Assembly: GCA_964460665.1 (NCBI GenBank)
Contig: CAYWSL010000006.1
Coordinates: forward strand, 11,461 to 75,460
Direction of reading: 5' to 3'
DNA from: K23-9 sp964460665
Lineage (GTDB): Bacteria > Planctomycetota > Planctomycetia > Pirellulales > Pirellulaceae
Length of the DNA: 64,000 nt
Shown here one piece after another: positions 45,905 to 55,017 of the stretch. The notes under the pieces were generated by a model. The model was given only the letters and a program-made list of their open reading frames with translations, was not told the origin of the DNA and did no database searches. Position numbers and translations under genes: made by a program. Within the stretch, counting starts at the first letter, position 1; every line of letters starts with the position of its first letter.

Positions 45905-46566
45905 AGAGCAAAATTTATTTGACGCGTGGGTGGAGAATTCTGTAAAATGAGACGATCTTGTTAAATGCCTGCTAAAGGGCATTTAGCAGGTCTTATCCAG
46001 TACTTTTCGATTCCATTTTGGGCAAAACCCAACCAATTAGTTGGAATTTGCAGGCAATCATCCGACGAAAAGGCATTCCCTCAACAGGGGGCAAAAGTCG
46101 GTTTGGTTTGGGCAAATCATCCGGTTTGGTTAGCCAAGGGAAGTTTGCACATGCCGTTATGGCGGTCATGCGGCTTTTTCCATTATTTTAACTCGCGAAT
46201 TGATGCCCTATCCCTGCATTTACATGGAGGGAACGGGCTTAGTCGAGTAAGTTAGTTAGGGGTGTCATGGCGCGGCTTAGACCGATCCAAGGGCGCCGAT
46301 TTCGAATCCGCACATACGTTGCTCCCGAAAATCGGCGTTCCCGAATATCGAATGTCTAAATGCCAAACACACACTTATCAAACTTATCCGACATAATCCG
46401 CCAAAATCCAGCTGTGAAGAACGACAGCACGGTTTGATCCACTGCAACAGCAGGCGTTCATCGTACACGACTTTGGCACAGCGAACGAGTTCCGACATAG
46501 CTGGTTGCGTTTGCATCGGCTAAGTCTTACTGCCAAATCCAATCCTAGCCGACAGAAGTAATCGTT
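45905..46566. other. 660-bp intergenic region with overlapping alternative hairpins
   Basis: No gene is supported between the GH38-like gene and pilM. Two overlapping hairpins exclude each other: TAAATGCC (45962-45969) with GGCATTTA (45978-45985), and CCTGCTAAA (45968-45976) with TTTAGCAGG (45982-45990). Further on, CGCCGATTT (46294-46302) pairs with AAATCGGCG (46329-46337). Upstream of pilM they could lie in its leader or be a separate RNA. The promoter of either flanking gene could not be pinned down. The rest of the stretch shows nothing recognisable. Confidence 0.5.
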
Positions 46567-48759
46567 ATGGCAACCAGTCAAGGTGTTTGGGGAATCGAAA
46601 TCGGACAATCGGCGCTCAAAGCGCTGCGCTGTGCGGTTGTCGATGGAGAAGTCACCGCAACAGCTTTTGACTACATCGAGTATCCCAAAATCCTCAGCCA
46701 GCCCGAAGCGGTTCCGGAAGAGTTGATTGCCGACGCGATGCTGCAGTTGCTTGAACGCAACGATTCGTTCAACGAAAAAATCTGCATCAGTGTCCCCGGG
46801 CAAAGTGGTCTAGCAAAGTTCTTCAAGCCGCCGCCGGTCGACATCAAAAAGATTGCCGACATTGTGCGATACGAAGCTCGTCAGCAGATCCCGTTCGATT
46901 TGGCCGACGTGGTTTGGGATTTCCAAATGATGCCAGGCAGCATGGTCGAAGACGGTTATGCGCTAGAATCCGAAGTGGGATTGTTTGCGATGAAACGCGA
47001 GCAAGCTTACCGCCAACTGGCACCGTTTGACGACGCCAACGTCGAAGTTGACATTGTCCAACTAGCTCCGCTTGCTTTGTACAACATGGTCGCGTTTGAT
47101 CGCATGCATGAGCGACTTGAGACCGAAGTCTTCGACGCAGACGATCCGCCATCATCGACCGTCGTATTGTCCATCGGCACCGACTCCAGTGACTTGATTG
47201 TCACCAACGGCTTCCGCATCTGGCAGCGCAGCATGCCGATCGGAGGTAACCACTTCACGCGCCAATTGACCAAAGACCTGAAGCTTACGTTTGCCAAAGC
47301 GGAACACTTAAAGCGAAATGCTCGCGAAGCGGTCGATCCAAAACTGATTTTCCAAACGATGCGTCCGGTCTTCAATGACTTGGTTACCGAAGTTCAACGT
47401 TCGATTGGGTTCTTCCGTAGCATCGACAAGAAGGCGGAAATCACTGATCTGGTGATCACAGGTAACACGGTCAAAATGCCTGGTTTGGCTGCTTACATAG
47501 GTAAGAACCTTGGTTTCGAGGTACACGTGATTGACCGCTTCAATCGTTTGGCGGGCGATGACGTTTTGTCGATTCCTACTTTCCGCGACAACGCGCCAAC
47601 ATTTGCGGTTTGTTACGGCTTGTGTCTCCAAGGATTGGGGCTTGCCCAAATCCACGCCAGCATGATCCCTCAGGAGATCAAGCGAGCGCGAATGATCCGG
47701 GCCAAAAAGCCATGGGTCTTGGCTGGGCTAGCCGCATTGTTGTTCGGCATGTCGGCGCACTACTGGATGACACAACGCAGTTGGTCGACAAGCCACCCTG
47801 ACGTTTGGAAAGGTGCAACCACCGCTGTGTCTTCAATGGAAGATCATTCGCAAGGGCACAAAGATACAGACGAGGATCTTGCCAAACAGCTGCTCTACCT
47901 GGACAGCATCGGCAAACAAGTAACGGGAAATGTTGAGTCTCGATTGACGTGGCTAGAAATCTACAAAACTGTCAACCAGCTGATTCCGCGAACCGAGTAC
48001 CGTGACGGAAAAATCCCCAGTCCCAAAGAAGTCCCGCTGGAAAACCGAATCGATTTTCACTTCACCGAATTTGAAAACCAAAAATACGATGACTTAAAGC
48101 TGTGGTACACCGAAGAACTAGCGGCTCGTTACAAAGACGAGATGCGTGACTGGTTCGAGGTAAACAAGCGAGAAGTGCCGAAAGAAGGCACGCCCGAAGC
48201 GACCGCGTTCGCAACCGAGCTCGAAGGCCCAAAAGAGAAGGGTTGGGTCATTCAAATGAGGGGCTATCACTACTTCAACGATCCCAAAAACATGGGTGAA
48301 GAAGGCAGTAACCATATTCGCAAGTATTTGATCACCGCGTTTCGCGAGTCAATTGTCCGTGTTCCGGATCCTGAAAATCCAGGTCAGCTACTGAACTTCA
48401 CACCGCAAGAGATGGGGCTGTCCTATCCAATGCTTCTGGACGATACACAGCCACAACGACACCGCGTACCCAATCCAGACTTCGATCCTTCAGCGATACC
48501 CCCGGTCAACCCAGCGGCGATGGCCGCCGGTGCTCCAGTGGGAGCCGATGGCGAAGCCGAAGCGATCGAGAAGCCTTTCTTTGAAGTGCTCCGTCAAGAC
48601 TTTACATTCCAAGTGGTTTGGGTGCCAAACATGATCAGCCAGCGAATGAAGGACAAGAAAGCTGCTTTGGAGGCGTTGAAAGCGGCCGAAGGTGCACCGG
48701 TTGCTGTGAACACCACTGGCGGAAACACCACTTCGCCGCCAATTACAACAACGAACTAA
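46567..48759 (+). CDS. pilM: PilM-like type IV pilus assembly ATPase with extra membrane domain
   Basis: A 730-residue protein. Residues about 1-345 are PilM, an actin-like ATP-binding protein at the inner membrane face of type IV pili (VWGIEIGQSALKALRCAVVD; VDIKKIADIVRYEARQQIPF; VVLSIGTDSSDLIVTNGFRI; LVITGNTVKMPGLAAYIGKN). A helix at about 377-393 (PWVLAGLAALLFGMSAHYW) then leads to about 330 residues of extracytoplasmic sequence with no familiar motif. In proteobacteria PilM binds the short tail of PilN; here the membrane-spanning part is fused to PilM, as though PilM and a PilN-like protein were joined. The ATG at 46567 is clear. Two more membrane-anchored proteins follow in the same direction. 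Confidence 0.88.
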   Translation: MATSQGVWGIEIGQSALKALRCAVVDGEVTATAFDYIEYPKILSQPEAVPEELIADAMLQLLERNDSFNEKICISVPGQSGLAKFFKPPPVDIKKIADIVRYEARQQIPFDLADVVWDFQMMPGSMVEDGYALESEVGLFAMKREQAYRQLAPFDDANVEVDIVQLAPLALYNMVAFDRMHERLETEVFDADDPPSSTVVLSIGTDSSDLIVTNGFRIWQRSMPIGGNHFTRQLTKDLKLTFAKAEHLKRNAREAVDPKLIFQTMRPVFNDLVTEVQRSIGFFRSIDKKAEITDLVITGNTVKMPGLAAYIGKNLGFEVHVIDRFNRLAGDDVLSIPTFRDNAPTFAVCYGLCLQGLGLAQIHASMIPQEIKRARMIRAKKPWVLAGLAALLFGMSAHYWMTQRSWSTSHPDVWKGATTAVSSMEDHSQGHKDTDEDLAKQLLYLDSIGKQVTGNVESRLTWLEIYKTVNQLIPRTEYRDGKIPSPKEVPLENRIDFHFTEFENQKYDDLKLWYTEELAARYKDEMRDWFEVNKREVPKEGTPEATAFATELEGPKEKGWVIQMRGYHYFNDPKNMGEEGSNHIRKYLITAFRESIVRVPDPENPGQLLNFTPQEMGLSYPMLLDDTQPQRHRVPNPDFDPSAIPPVNPAAMAAGAPVGADGEAEAIEKPFFEVLRQDFTFQVVWVPNMISQRMKDKKAALEALKAAEGAPVAVNTTGGNTTSPPITTTN

Positions 48760-48883
48760 GACAAGTAGAAAAGTCACCTGCTTGGTCTCTTGAATAAGCC
48801 CCACAAGTTAGAGATTGCGTTTTGGCCAAAGCGGCCGCTAACAACCCATCAATCGTCACCAACCTTTGGACGAAAGACACGCC

Positions 48884-50599
48884 ATGGACAAATTAAAAAA
48901 ACAGCTTGCTGGAACCCTTAAGCACGGGTTCTGGATCGGTGTGGCACTGATCACGCTTGGGTCAGCAGGGGTCTGGTTTTGGACGACGTCGAACTTGGAC
49001 AGCGAGAACGCAAGCCAGGTCGCCAAGATCAAGCAAAACATCAACAAGGTCAGTGCGTTGCGGGCAGAATTACCCACGCATCCGAATGCAATTTCCCATC
49101 AAGTGATGGAGGAGATGATCAAGGGACGAACCGACGAAGTTGTCAAAGCTTGGCGACAGATCTTTGAAAAACAAACCAATATCTTGACATGGCCCAAAGA
49201 GATCAAGAAAGAACTGATTGACGAATTGCGTTACGCACGCGACGAAACCACGGGAAAAATCGATCCCAACAATCCGATCTCTAAATTGCCGTTCGAGAAT
49301 TTTCACTCGCCACCAGCAACCCCTGGTGATGAGTCCGGTGAAGTCGCACCACGTATTCGGCAAGCCTACCGCTATTACATCGGCAAAGTGCTGCCTAACA
49401 TCGCCGCCATCGCTGACACCGAATGGGTCGCCGTATTCGACTCCGCTCCAGCTAGTGGCGGCGAATATGACGGCATGAACGATACGATGAGCATGACCTC
49501 ACGAAAGCGCAAAGTTGGTATCGAAGGAATGGAGTTGGGGCCATTGGTCAAATGGAGTGCGGGCAACCAAGAGTCTGTCATGGACGACTTGTTTCCGTGG
49601 CGCGGCCGACGTCCAAGCACATTGGAAGTCTATTACTCGCAAGAGAACCTGTGGTTGTTGAAGCAGTTGCTGGAGATTGTTGCGACCGTCAACGGTGAAG
49701 CACAGCAGCCCTTTGAAGCAAAGATTCGCGAAATCTATCAATTGGGAATCGGCCAATCGGTAACCTTTGACGCCAGCACAGTGGCGACTCCAGGAAAAGT
49801 CAGCATGGGCGGCGGTGCTATGGATGGCATGTACGGGGGCTCGATGGACGACATGTACGAGATGGAAAGCGGTGGCGGCGCCATGGGCGGAATGGGGGCG
49901 GCAGTCATCGGGGACGCCGGTGACAGTCGCTACGTGGATACCGAAATGCACCCGATTACAGCGGCTGACTTGCGCACCAAGTTGACCAGCAAGAACCCTG
50001 AAGACGCTCCGATTGCTGTTGCCAAACGAGTTCCTGTGATGATGTCGGTGCAAATTGACCAACGCTACATTCCCGAGCTGGTTGCTGCTTGTGGAAGCGC
50101 GAAGTTGATGGTTGAAGTCAAACAAATGCGAATCAAACCAAAAGGCTCAGCGTCGACTGCCAGCATGGGTGGTGGCGGGATGGACAGCATGGACGAAATG
50201 GAAGACATGGGCGGCGGCGGCGGTCCTGGGATGGGCGGTCCTGGGATGGGCGGTCCTGGGATGGAGACAGCTGTTGATGAGTACCCGCTGGATGTCCAAT
50301 GTGAAATTAAAGGCCTGATCTACATGTACAACCCACCCGACGAATTGGCATTGGGCGTCAAGAAGGTCACCAAAGACACCGTCACCGAAGGTGCGCTGCC
50401 AGCCCCCAACGCAGCAACACCTGCTGCTGGAACACCGCCAGCAGCTGGACAACCTGCACCTGCTGCTGGAACACCACCACCAGCTGGACAACCTGCACCT
50501 GCTGCTGGTACACCGCCCGCCACACCACCTCCCGCAGCGTCACCTGTTGCAGCGGGACAACCGGCGACGGCACCAGCCGCGATCAATCCGATACCTTAA
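48884..50599 (+). CDS. membrane protein resembling PilO, with Pro/Ala-repeat tail
   Basis: A 571-residue protein. A transmembrane helix at about 13-36 (FWIGVALITLGSAGVWFWTT) is followed by a coiled coil (SENASQVAKIKQNINKVSAL) and an extracytoplasmic domain. VMMSVQIDQRYIPELVAACG followed by KLMVEVKQMRIKP resembles the ferredoxin-like fold of PilO. Gly/Met-rich stretches (GGGAMDGMYGGSMDDMYEME) interrupt it. The end (about 510-571) has 13-residue Pro/Ala repeats (PAAGTPPAAGQPA). The PilO likeness is an inference from topology and one motif; length is far above PilO (about 200). It follows pilM by 124 bp. ATG 48884 follows closely after GGACGAAAGACACGCC. No family was recognised outright. Confidence 0.7.
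   Translation: MDKLKKQLAGTLKHGFWIGVALITLGSAGVWFWTTSNLDSENASQVAKIKQNINKVSALRAELPTHPNAISHQVMEEMIKGRTDEVVKAWRQIFEKQTNILTWPKEIKKELIDELRYARDETTGKIDPNNPISKLPFENFHSPPATPGDESGEVAPRIRQAYRYYIGKVLPNIAAIADTEWVAVFDSAPASGGEYDGMNDTMSMTSRKRKVGIEGMELGPLVKWSAGNQESVMDDLFPWRGRRPSTLEVYYSQENLWLLKQLLEIVATVNGEAQQPFEAKIREIYQLGIGQSVTFDASTVATPGKVSMGGGAMDGMYGGSMDDMYEMESGGGAMGGMGAAVIGDAGDSRYVDTEMHPITAADLRTKLTSKNPEDAPIAVAKRVPVMMSVQIDQRYIPELVAACGSAKLMVEVKQMRIKPKGSASTASMGGGGMDSMDEMEDMGGGGGPGMGGPGMGGPGMETAVDEYPLDVQCEIKGLIYMYNPPDELALGVKKVTKDTVTEGALPAPNAATPAAGTPPAAGQPAPAAGTPPPAGQPAPAAGTPPATPPPAASPVAAGQPATAPAAINPIP
50222..50266 (+). repeat. three 15-bp coding repeats (GPGMG)
   Basis: The unit GGTCCTGGGATGGGC is repeated three times with only the third diverging at its end, encoding GPGMG repeats inside the PilO-like protein. 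The high identity at DNA level suggests recent slippage. Confidence 0.8.
50418..50520 (+). repeat. 39-bp coding repeats encoding PAAGTPPAAGQPA
   Basis: Two full and one partial 39-bp units start at CACCTGCTGCTGGAACACC and encode 13-residue Pro/Ala/Gly repeats at the tail of the PilO-like protein. Copies are nearly identical, so copy number probably varies between strains. The tail may span peptidoglycan or act as a flexible linker. Confidence 0.85.
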
Positions 50600-50744
50600 G
50601 CTGGTACCCCAGCAACCCGGTACTTTTAACCTCCCAACGCGTATCCCTCGCACCGAATCAATTTGTCGTCCTAGTTAACCACGACTAGGAATTCAGTTTA
50701 CTTTTCGACGTAGTCCCTACTAATTAAAACCACAGGAATGTGCG

Positions 50745-52844
50745 ATGGACGCTGACAAAATTAAAGACTTCTTCATCTATCACGTCGAGAAAATGATTCT
50801 TGTCGTGGTCGTTGGTGTCGCCGGTTTCATGATCTATCTCGGATTACAGAAATCTGACATCCGAAATGAAAAGCAACCTCAGGCCTTGGCTACCGAAGCC
50901 AACACAGTCAGGCAAAGCGTTGACGACGATCATCACAAACAAGTCATCGAAGGACGCGTGACGGATTTTGATGTCAGCGAAGAGCTGAAGAAGATCACCA
51001 ACCCAGTGCCAATTCCCGGCTACGACGACCTCGTACCGCTTGTACCAACTTCGACAGCCAACAATGGCGTTCGCCGCAAGGATCCCAGTCTGGCTCCGGC
51101 GCTGGCACTGCGAGTCATGCCTGTGATGGCCGCGGTTGCTTATCGATCGGAAGACGGCGAATACATGGTCAAGGGTCTAGAGTCTGCTGGCGAAGTCGAA
51201 AAAGTTGAGAAGAAGGAAATGGTCAAGCGCCCCAAGAAGAAACGTAGAAGCAGGGGTGCCATGGATGAGTATGGAGAGATGGGAGAGGAGTCTTATGGTG
51301 AATCCGAGATGATGGACATGATGGGAAGCATGGGCCAAATGGACATGGCGTCTGACATGGGAATGGCCAAACGCCCAACTCGTTTGTTTGATCAACAGTA
51401 CGATTTTGGTGTTCGGCCCGAAGGGACCAAGAACTTAAAGACTGCGACCGAACAGCCACCGGTTCCTGGACCAGGCTGGTTTATCGCTGGCACTGCCGTG
51501 ATCCCCTACAAGGAAATCTACGAGTCTTATTCGATGGCTCTGTCCACGGCTGATGGATATGCCCCAGGAACGCGTGACACCCCAATGTTCCGTGGTTTCC
51601 AGCTTCAGCGAGCCGATGTGACCACCAAATCGGTTGACGAATTGGACGAAAACGATTGGGTCCAAAGAGATGGAAACAATGAAACCTCGATCGATGCCGT
51701 TCTTTATTGGTCCGGTTTCGCGCCCGAGCTCGTGTCGAGTGAATACCGGGTTGACCGCTATTTAACGATGTGGATTCCTCCCGTCCTGCTGGAAGACTAT
51801 TCCACCTTTGCGCTTCACCCATTGATTCCAATGAAAACGCCTAAGGAAATCCTTGCTGTAGAACTTGCTGAAGCCGAAGCCAACCGAGATAGGACGATTG
51901 AAGTGGACGACATTGTCTTTGATGAAGACAGTGGACCGTCCGCAATGCAAGGTGGTTACGGCGGAGATGAAGAATACGGAATGGAAGAAATGTCCATGGA
52001 TGGCGGTTACGGCGGCGGCTACGGCGGTGCCTCAAATGCTGGGCTGGAAGTAAACCCTGTCGAGCACAAGCTGATCCGTTTCTACGATTTTGCGTATGAC
52101 AAGCGACCGGATGCGAATGCTCCGAAACCTGGACGCAAATACGTCTATCGCATTCGCTACTCGGTCAACGATCCGAATTTCCCAATGAATCCAGCGCTGC
52201 AACCTAAGGGACGTACGTTGTCACCCGCCGTTTATGCACGCCAACGCAAACTGGCTGAAGCGGCCAAGAAGAACAACAAGCGTGACTACTTACGATGGTC
52301 CGACTGGAGTACACCTTCGGACCCCGTTCAACTGAAAGGCCTGGACAAGTTCTACACTGGTCCTGCCACTGCGGCATCTCCAAAGATTGTGAACGTTGGT
52401 GGAAAACCCGTTAGTTTCGAGCCCGAACCCCCCAAAGCAAAGGTGTTGTTTTCGCATTTCAATCCTAAGCTGGGTGCAGAAATGCCGGTCTTGATGGAAG
52501 TCACCGAAGGTTCGGTACTAGCCACAAAGGTCAAAAGGATCGACATCGTTGACCCAATCTCGCTGGAGGTCAAAGAGTATTCGTTCAAGAAACCTGACGC
52601 CGAAGAAGCTGAAATGGGCGAAAAGCTTGACGACAAGTTCTTTGAAGACATTTCAGTGACCAGCAGCGCTACGGTGATCGACATCGATGGTGGTGTTCCG
52701 ATGACGATCCAAGAAGGCGAGGACATGTTAGAGCCAAGCTTGATGTTGATCTTCGACGAAGCTGGTGGCTTGCACGTTCATGACGAAGCAGGCGACCAGG
52801 AGTTCTATCGAATCAAGTCGTTTGCCGATGAACGCGAACAATAG
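50745..52844 (+). CDS. membrane-anchored protein of the PilM operon, unknown function
   Basis: A 699-residue protein with one N-terminal helix (about 16-34, KMILVVVVGVAGFMIYLGL) and a large extracytoplasmic part. A basic patch (KRPKKKRRSRG) precedes an acidic, Met/Gly-rich stretch (EMMDMMGSMGQMDMASDMGM), and a second Met/Gly/Tyr-rich segment (GYGGDEEYGMEEMSMDGGYG) sits near 410-430. Between them are beta-rich domains (GPGWFIAGTAVIPYKEIYES; GRKYVYRIRYSVNDPNFPMN). No pilin, PilP or PilQ motif is visible, so naming it would be guesswork. It follows the PilO-like gene by 145 bp and is likely cotranscribed. A terminator follows just inside the convergent ATP-grasp gene. Confidence 0.7.
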   Translation: MDADKIKDFFIYHVEKMILVVVVGVAGFMIYLGLQKSDIRNEKQPQALATEANTVRQSVDDDHHKQVIEGRVTDFDVSEELKKITNPVPIPGYDDLVPLVPTSTANNGVRRKDPSLAPALALRVMPVMAAVAYRSEDGEYMVKGLESAGEVEKVEKKEMVKRPKKKRRSRGAMDEYGEMGEESYGESEMMDMMGSMGQMDMASDMGMAKRPTRLFDQQYDFGVRPEGTKNLKTATEQPPVPGPGWFIAGTAVIPYKEIYESYSMALSTADGYAPGTRDTPMFRGFQLQRADVTTKSVDELDENDWVQRDGNNETSIDAVLYWSGFAPELVSSEYRVDRYLTMWIPPVLLEDYSTFALHPLIPMKTPKEILAVELAEAEANRDRTIEVDDIVFDEDSGPSAMQGGYGGDEEYGMEEMSMDGGYGGGYGGASNAGLEVNPVEHKLIRFYDFAYDKRPDANAPKPGRKYVYRIRYSVNDPNFPMNPALQPKGRTLSPAVYARQRKLAEAAKKNNKRDYLRWSDWSTPSDPVQLKGLDKFYTGPATAASPKIVNVGGKPVSFEPEPPKAKVLFSHFNPKLGAEMPVLMEVTEGSVLATKVKRIDIVDPISLEVKEYSFKKPDAEEAEMGEKLDDKFFEDISVTSSATVIDIDGGVPMTIQEGEDMLEPSLMLIFDEAGGLHVHDEAGDQEFYRIKSFADEREQ

Positions 52845-52865
52845 CGGCTGGATGCAAATCTGACT

Positions 52866-54161
52866 TCACTCAACGGCTTGTTGCACTTGTGCGACAAGCC
52901 GTTTTATTTTGCGCGTCCACGCCCCGGATTTGTCAGCACGAACGATCAAGGTCGCGATCGGTTCGCCTTTGCGAATCGCCTGAGCCTCACAGTTTGGCGT
53001 GTCTTTGATCTCGATGCCTTGGCTTTGTGCACCAACGGTCAGTATTCGATCCACCTTCAAATGACCTGCTTGGCGTGCGAAAACAATCCGCTTGTAGTAC
53101 TGGTGCTCTGAGTCATCGGCGCGTCCAGCGATGATTGCTTTCTGCTGATCACATTGCTGCATACGTTTGATCATCAATCGAAACAGCGATCCACCGCATT
53201 CGCCCAGGCTGCCTTGATCCTGCAGCGACCTCTCGATCAGCTCCGACGAACCACTCCATCTGCGATTGATTTCCAGCAGCCAAACGTCAGCACCGTCAAT
53301 GATCACGTCAACATTGAACAGGCCAGCCGCTTTCGTTTCCTGCACAAACGCCTGACCGATTCGGTCGATGCAACAAGTTTGCGTCTCAGTCAGATCAACG
53401 GGCCCAAATGAACCGGCATAGACAAACGGGTAGGGATCAATGCGAGTGAACAAAGAACGACACACGCCAAGCAATTCGGCGCGCCCGCCATCGGCGACGA
53501 AAGTGGCCCCATAGGATCGGCCCGCTTTCCATTGCTGCGCAATCGTTCCGTTTGCTGAGAGTCCGTTTGTTGAAAACGGTGCGGATTCAGTTAGCCAGCG
53601 CACAGAAAGGCCGCCGGAAGAACGCAGGTCTTTGATCAGCCAGCGCCCCGGCTTCTCATCTAGCCTTACCCCGTCATGGCATACCGCTGGGAACGTGGCG
53701 CCCGCATTCGCTGCAATCTTGGCCAGCTGGCTCGCTTCCTGCAAACCGCTTGCCGGCACCAGAATCGGCTTTGCGCCGACCACCGGTACCCAGCGGTCAA
53801 GTTGATCGATGAGCCCACTACGATCGCCAGTTCCGAGATTCAGGCCTCCTACGACAATGCACTTGGGTAGCTTCGTTTTCGTCGCAGGCGGCAGTCTGGA
53901 TTCGCTAGCCGACTTGCGTAAAGCCATCATCAGATTGCGGGTATCGTTTTCGCATGACGGCAGCGACCAGAATCGACGGCATGCTTGAATCGTTTCGCGA
54001 TCACCAAATTGGTCGATCCCCAATACGTCAAAACCACCCCGAAACGCAGACTCCGCCGCCGCGCGAATGGACGCTCCCACCAAAATCACGGTGCTTCTTG
54101 CACCAGAAGGCCGATCAGATGTTTCGTCTGAAGCGAAGATTGGATCGTCGGGTGGTTGCAT
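52866..54161 (-). CDS. ATP-grasp protein linked to H4MPT C1 metabolism
   Basis: A 431-residue ATP-grasp ligase. Pre-ATP-grasp fold: VILVGASIRAAAESAFRGGF (about 25-45). ATP-grasp signals: GRWLIKDLRSSGGLSVRWL (about 187) and a carboxylate pattern NVDVIIDGADVWLLEINRRW near 298. A C-terminal domain (about 340-431) ends the protein. ATP-grasp genes of this kind occur next to methanopterin-dependent formaldehyde oxidation genes in methylotrophs and Planctomycetes and are thought to act in making H4MPT or a related cofactor. Here fae and a methylene-H4MPT dehydrogenase lie divergently next door, 237 bp away. Exact ligation partner unknown. Confidence 0.85.
   Translation of the reverse strand: MQPPDDPIFASDETSDRPSGARSTVILVGASIRAAAESAFRGGFDVLGIDQFGDRETIQACRRFWSLPSCENDTRNLMMALRKSASESRLPPATKTKLPKCIVVGGLNLGTGDRSGLIDQLDRWVPVVGAKPILVPASGLQEASQLAKIAANAGATFPAVCHDGVRLDEKPGRWLIKDLRSSGGLSVRWLTESAPFSTNGLSANGTIAQQWKAGRSYGATFVADGGRAELLGVCRSLFTRIDPYPFVYAGSFGPVDLTETQTCCIDRIGQAFVQETKAAGLFNVDVIIDGADVWLLEINRRWSGSSELIERSLQDQGSLGECGGSLFRLMIKRMQQCDQQKAIIAGRADDSEHQYYKRIVFARQAGHLKVDRILTVGAQSQGIEIKDTPNCEAQAIRKGEPIATLIVRADKSGAWTRKIKRLVAQVQQAVE
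52872..52910 (+). terminator. Rho-independent terminator of the PilM operon
   Basis: AACGGCTTGT (52872-52881) pairs perfectly with ACAAGCCGTT (52894-52903); a GCAC/GTGC pair sits inside. TTTTATTTT overlaps and follows the 3' arm. It starts 27 bp after the last gene of the operon and lies inside the 3' end of the convergent ATP-grasp gene. Confidence 0.85.
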
Positions 54162-54398
54162 CGTCAGTGGGGTTTGATAGTTTTATTTCACGAAGACCCA
54201 CCCGAAACACCTATCTTTTGGCCACACCGGGTACTGATGAAAGTGATGTTGCGCTGGTTGCCTATTCAAAGGCAGTCAACGTTGTAGCATTCAAGCGTCA
54301 GCAAGGTGTGCCGATCAGTGACATTGTAAACGGGGCAAAAGGAGATGGCTCCTTAACCGGTCTCTCCAAATTATTCTTAATCGGAAAGGCACCACGCC

Positions 54399-54896
54399 AT
54401 GCAGTTTAACATCGGTGAAGCCCTGGTCGGCGACGGCAACGAAATCGCACACATTGATTTGATGATCGGTAGCAAAGACGGACCTGTTGGTGTCGCATTT
54501 GCAAACGCCCTGTCCACTCAAAGCGAAGGTCACACGAACCTGTTGGCCGTGTTGGAGCCCAATGTGGCTGTGAAGCCTTCGACCGTGATGATCACCAAGG
54601 TAACCATCAAGGGCATGAAGCAGGCAGTTCAGATGTTTGGTCCTGCTCAAGCAGCCGTCGCGAAAGCGGTTGCCGATGCAGTTGGCGAAGGCATCATCCC
54701 GAAGGACCAGTGCGAAGACTTGGTCTGCGTCTGCGGCGTGTTCATTCACCCAGGCGCTGAAGATGATGAAAAGATCTACAACTACAACTACGAAGCGACC
54801 AAGCAATCGTTGGCCGCCGCGATGTCGGGCAAGCCAACCGCCGACGAAATGCTAACCAAGAAAGACTCAGCTGCTCACCCATTCAAGGGTTTCTAG
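54399..54896 (+). CDS. fae: formaldehyde-activating enzyme
   Basis: A 165-residue enzyme that condenses formaldehyde with tetrahydromethanopterin to methylene-H4MPT. It matches the methylotroph family along its length: MQFNIGEALVGDGNEIAHID at the start, with the His implicated in catalysis at about 18. VTIKGMKQAVQMFGPAQAAV and AVGEGIIPKDQCEDL follow, then CGVFIHPGAEDDEKIYNYNY and AAHPFKGF at the end. Not fused to hexulose-phosphate synthase as in some archaea. GGAAAGG lies about 10 bases before the ATG. It has its own strong terminator directly after. The methylene-H4MPT dehydrogenase is next, so detoxification or oxidation of formaldehyde is the likely role. Confidence 0.97.
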   Translation: MQFNIGEALVGDGNEIAHIDLMIGSKDGPVGVAFANALSTQSEGHTNLLAVLEPNVAVKPSTVMITKVTIKGMKQAVQMFGPAQAAVAKAVADAVGEGIIPKDQCEDLVCVCGVFIHPGAEDDEKIYNYNYEATKQSLAAAMSGKPTADEMLTKKDSAAHPFKGF

Positions 54897-54924
54897 TCGA
54901 CGCTTTCGGATTGACCAACACGAC

Positions 54925-54962
54925 AAGCTTTTCGGTTGCCACGCAGCCGAAGAGCTTTTTTT
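54925..54962 (+). terminator. strong Rho-independent terminator after fae
   Basis: AAGCTTTTCGGTTGC (54925-54939) pairs with GCAGCCGAAGAGCTT (54943-54957) across all 15 positions (two as G-T) with a CAC loop, followed by seven T. It separates fae from the dehydrogenase gene, so they may be regulated separately, or the hairpin may attenuate a joint transcript to favour fae. Confidence 0.92.
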
Positions 54963-55017
54963 ATAGCGCATATCTTCATCCGATCGCCTTTTCGCCTCCT
55001 TCTTCTTGGATCTGATT

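Noticed and set aside
46261..46340. possible tRNA (TTCGAAT near 46301)
   Set aside because: No acceptor, D or anticodon stem can be folded around it.
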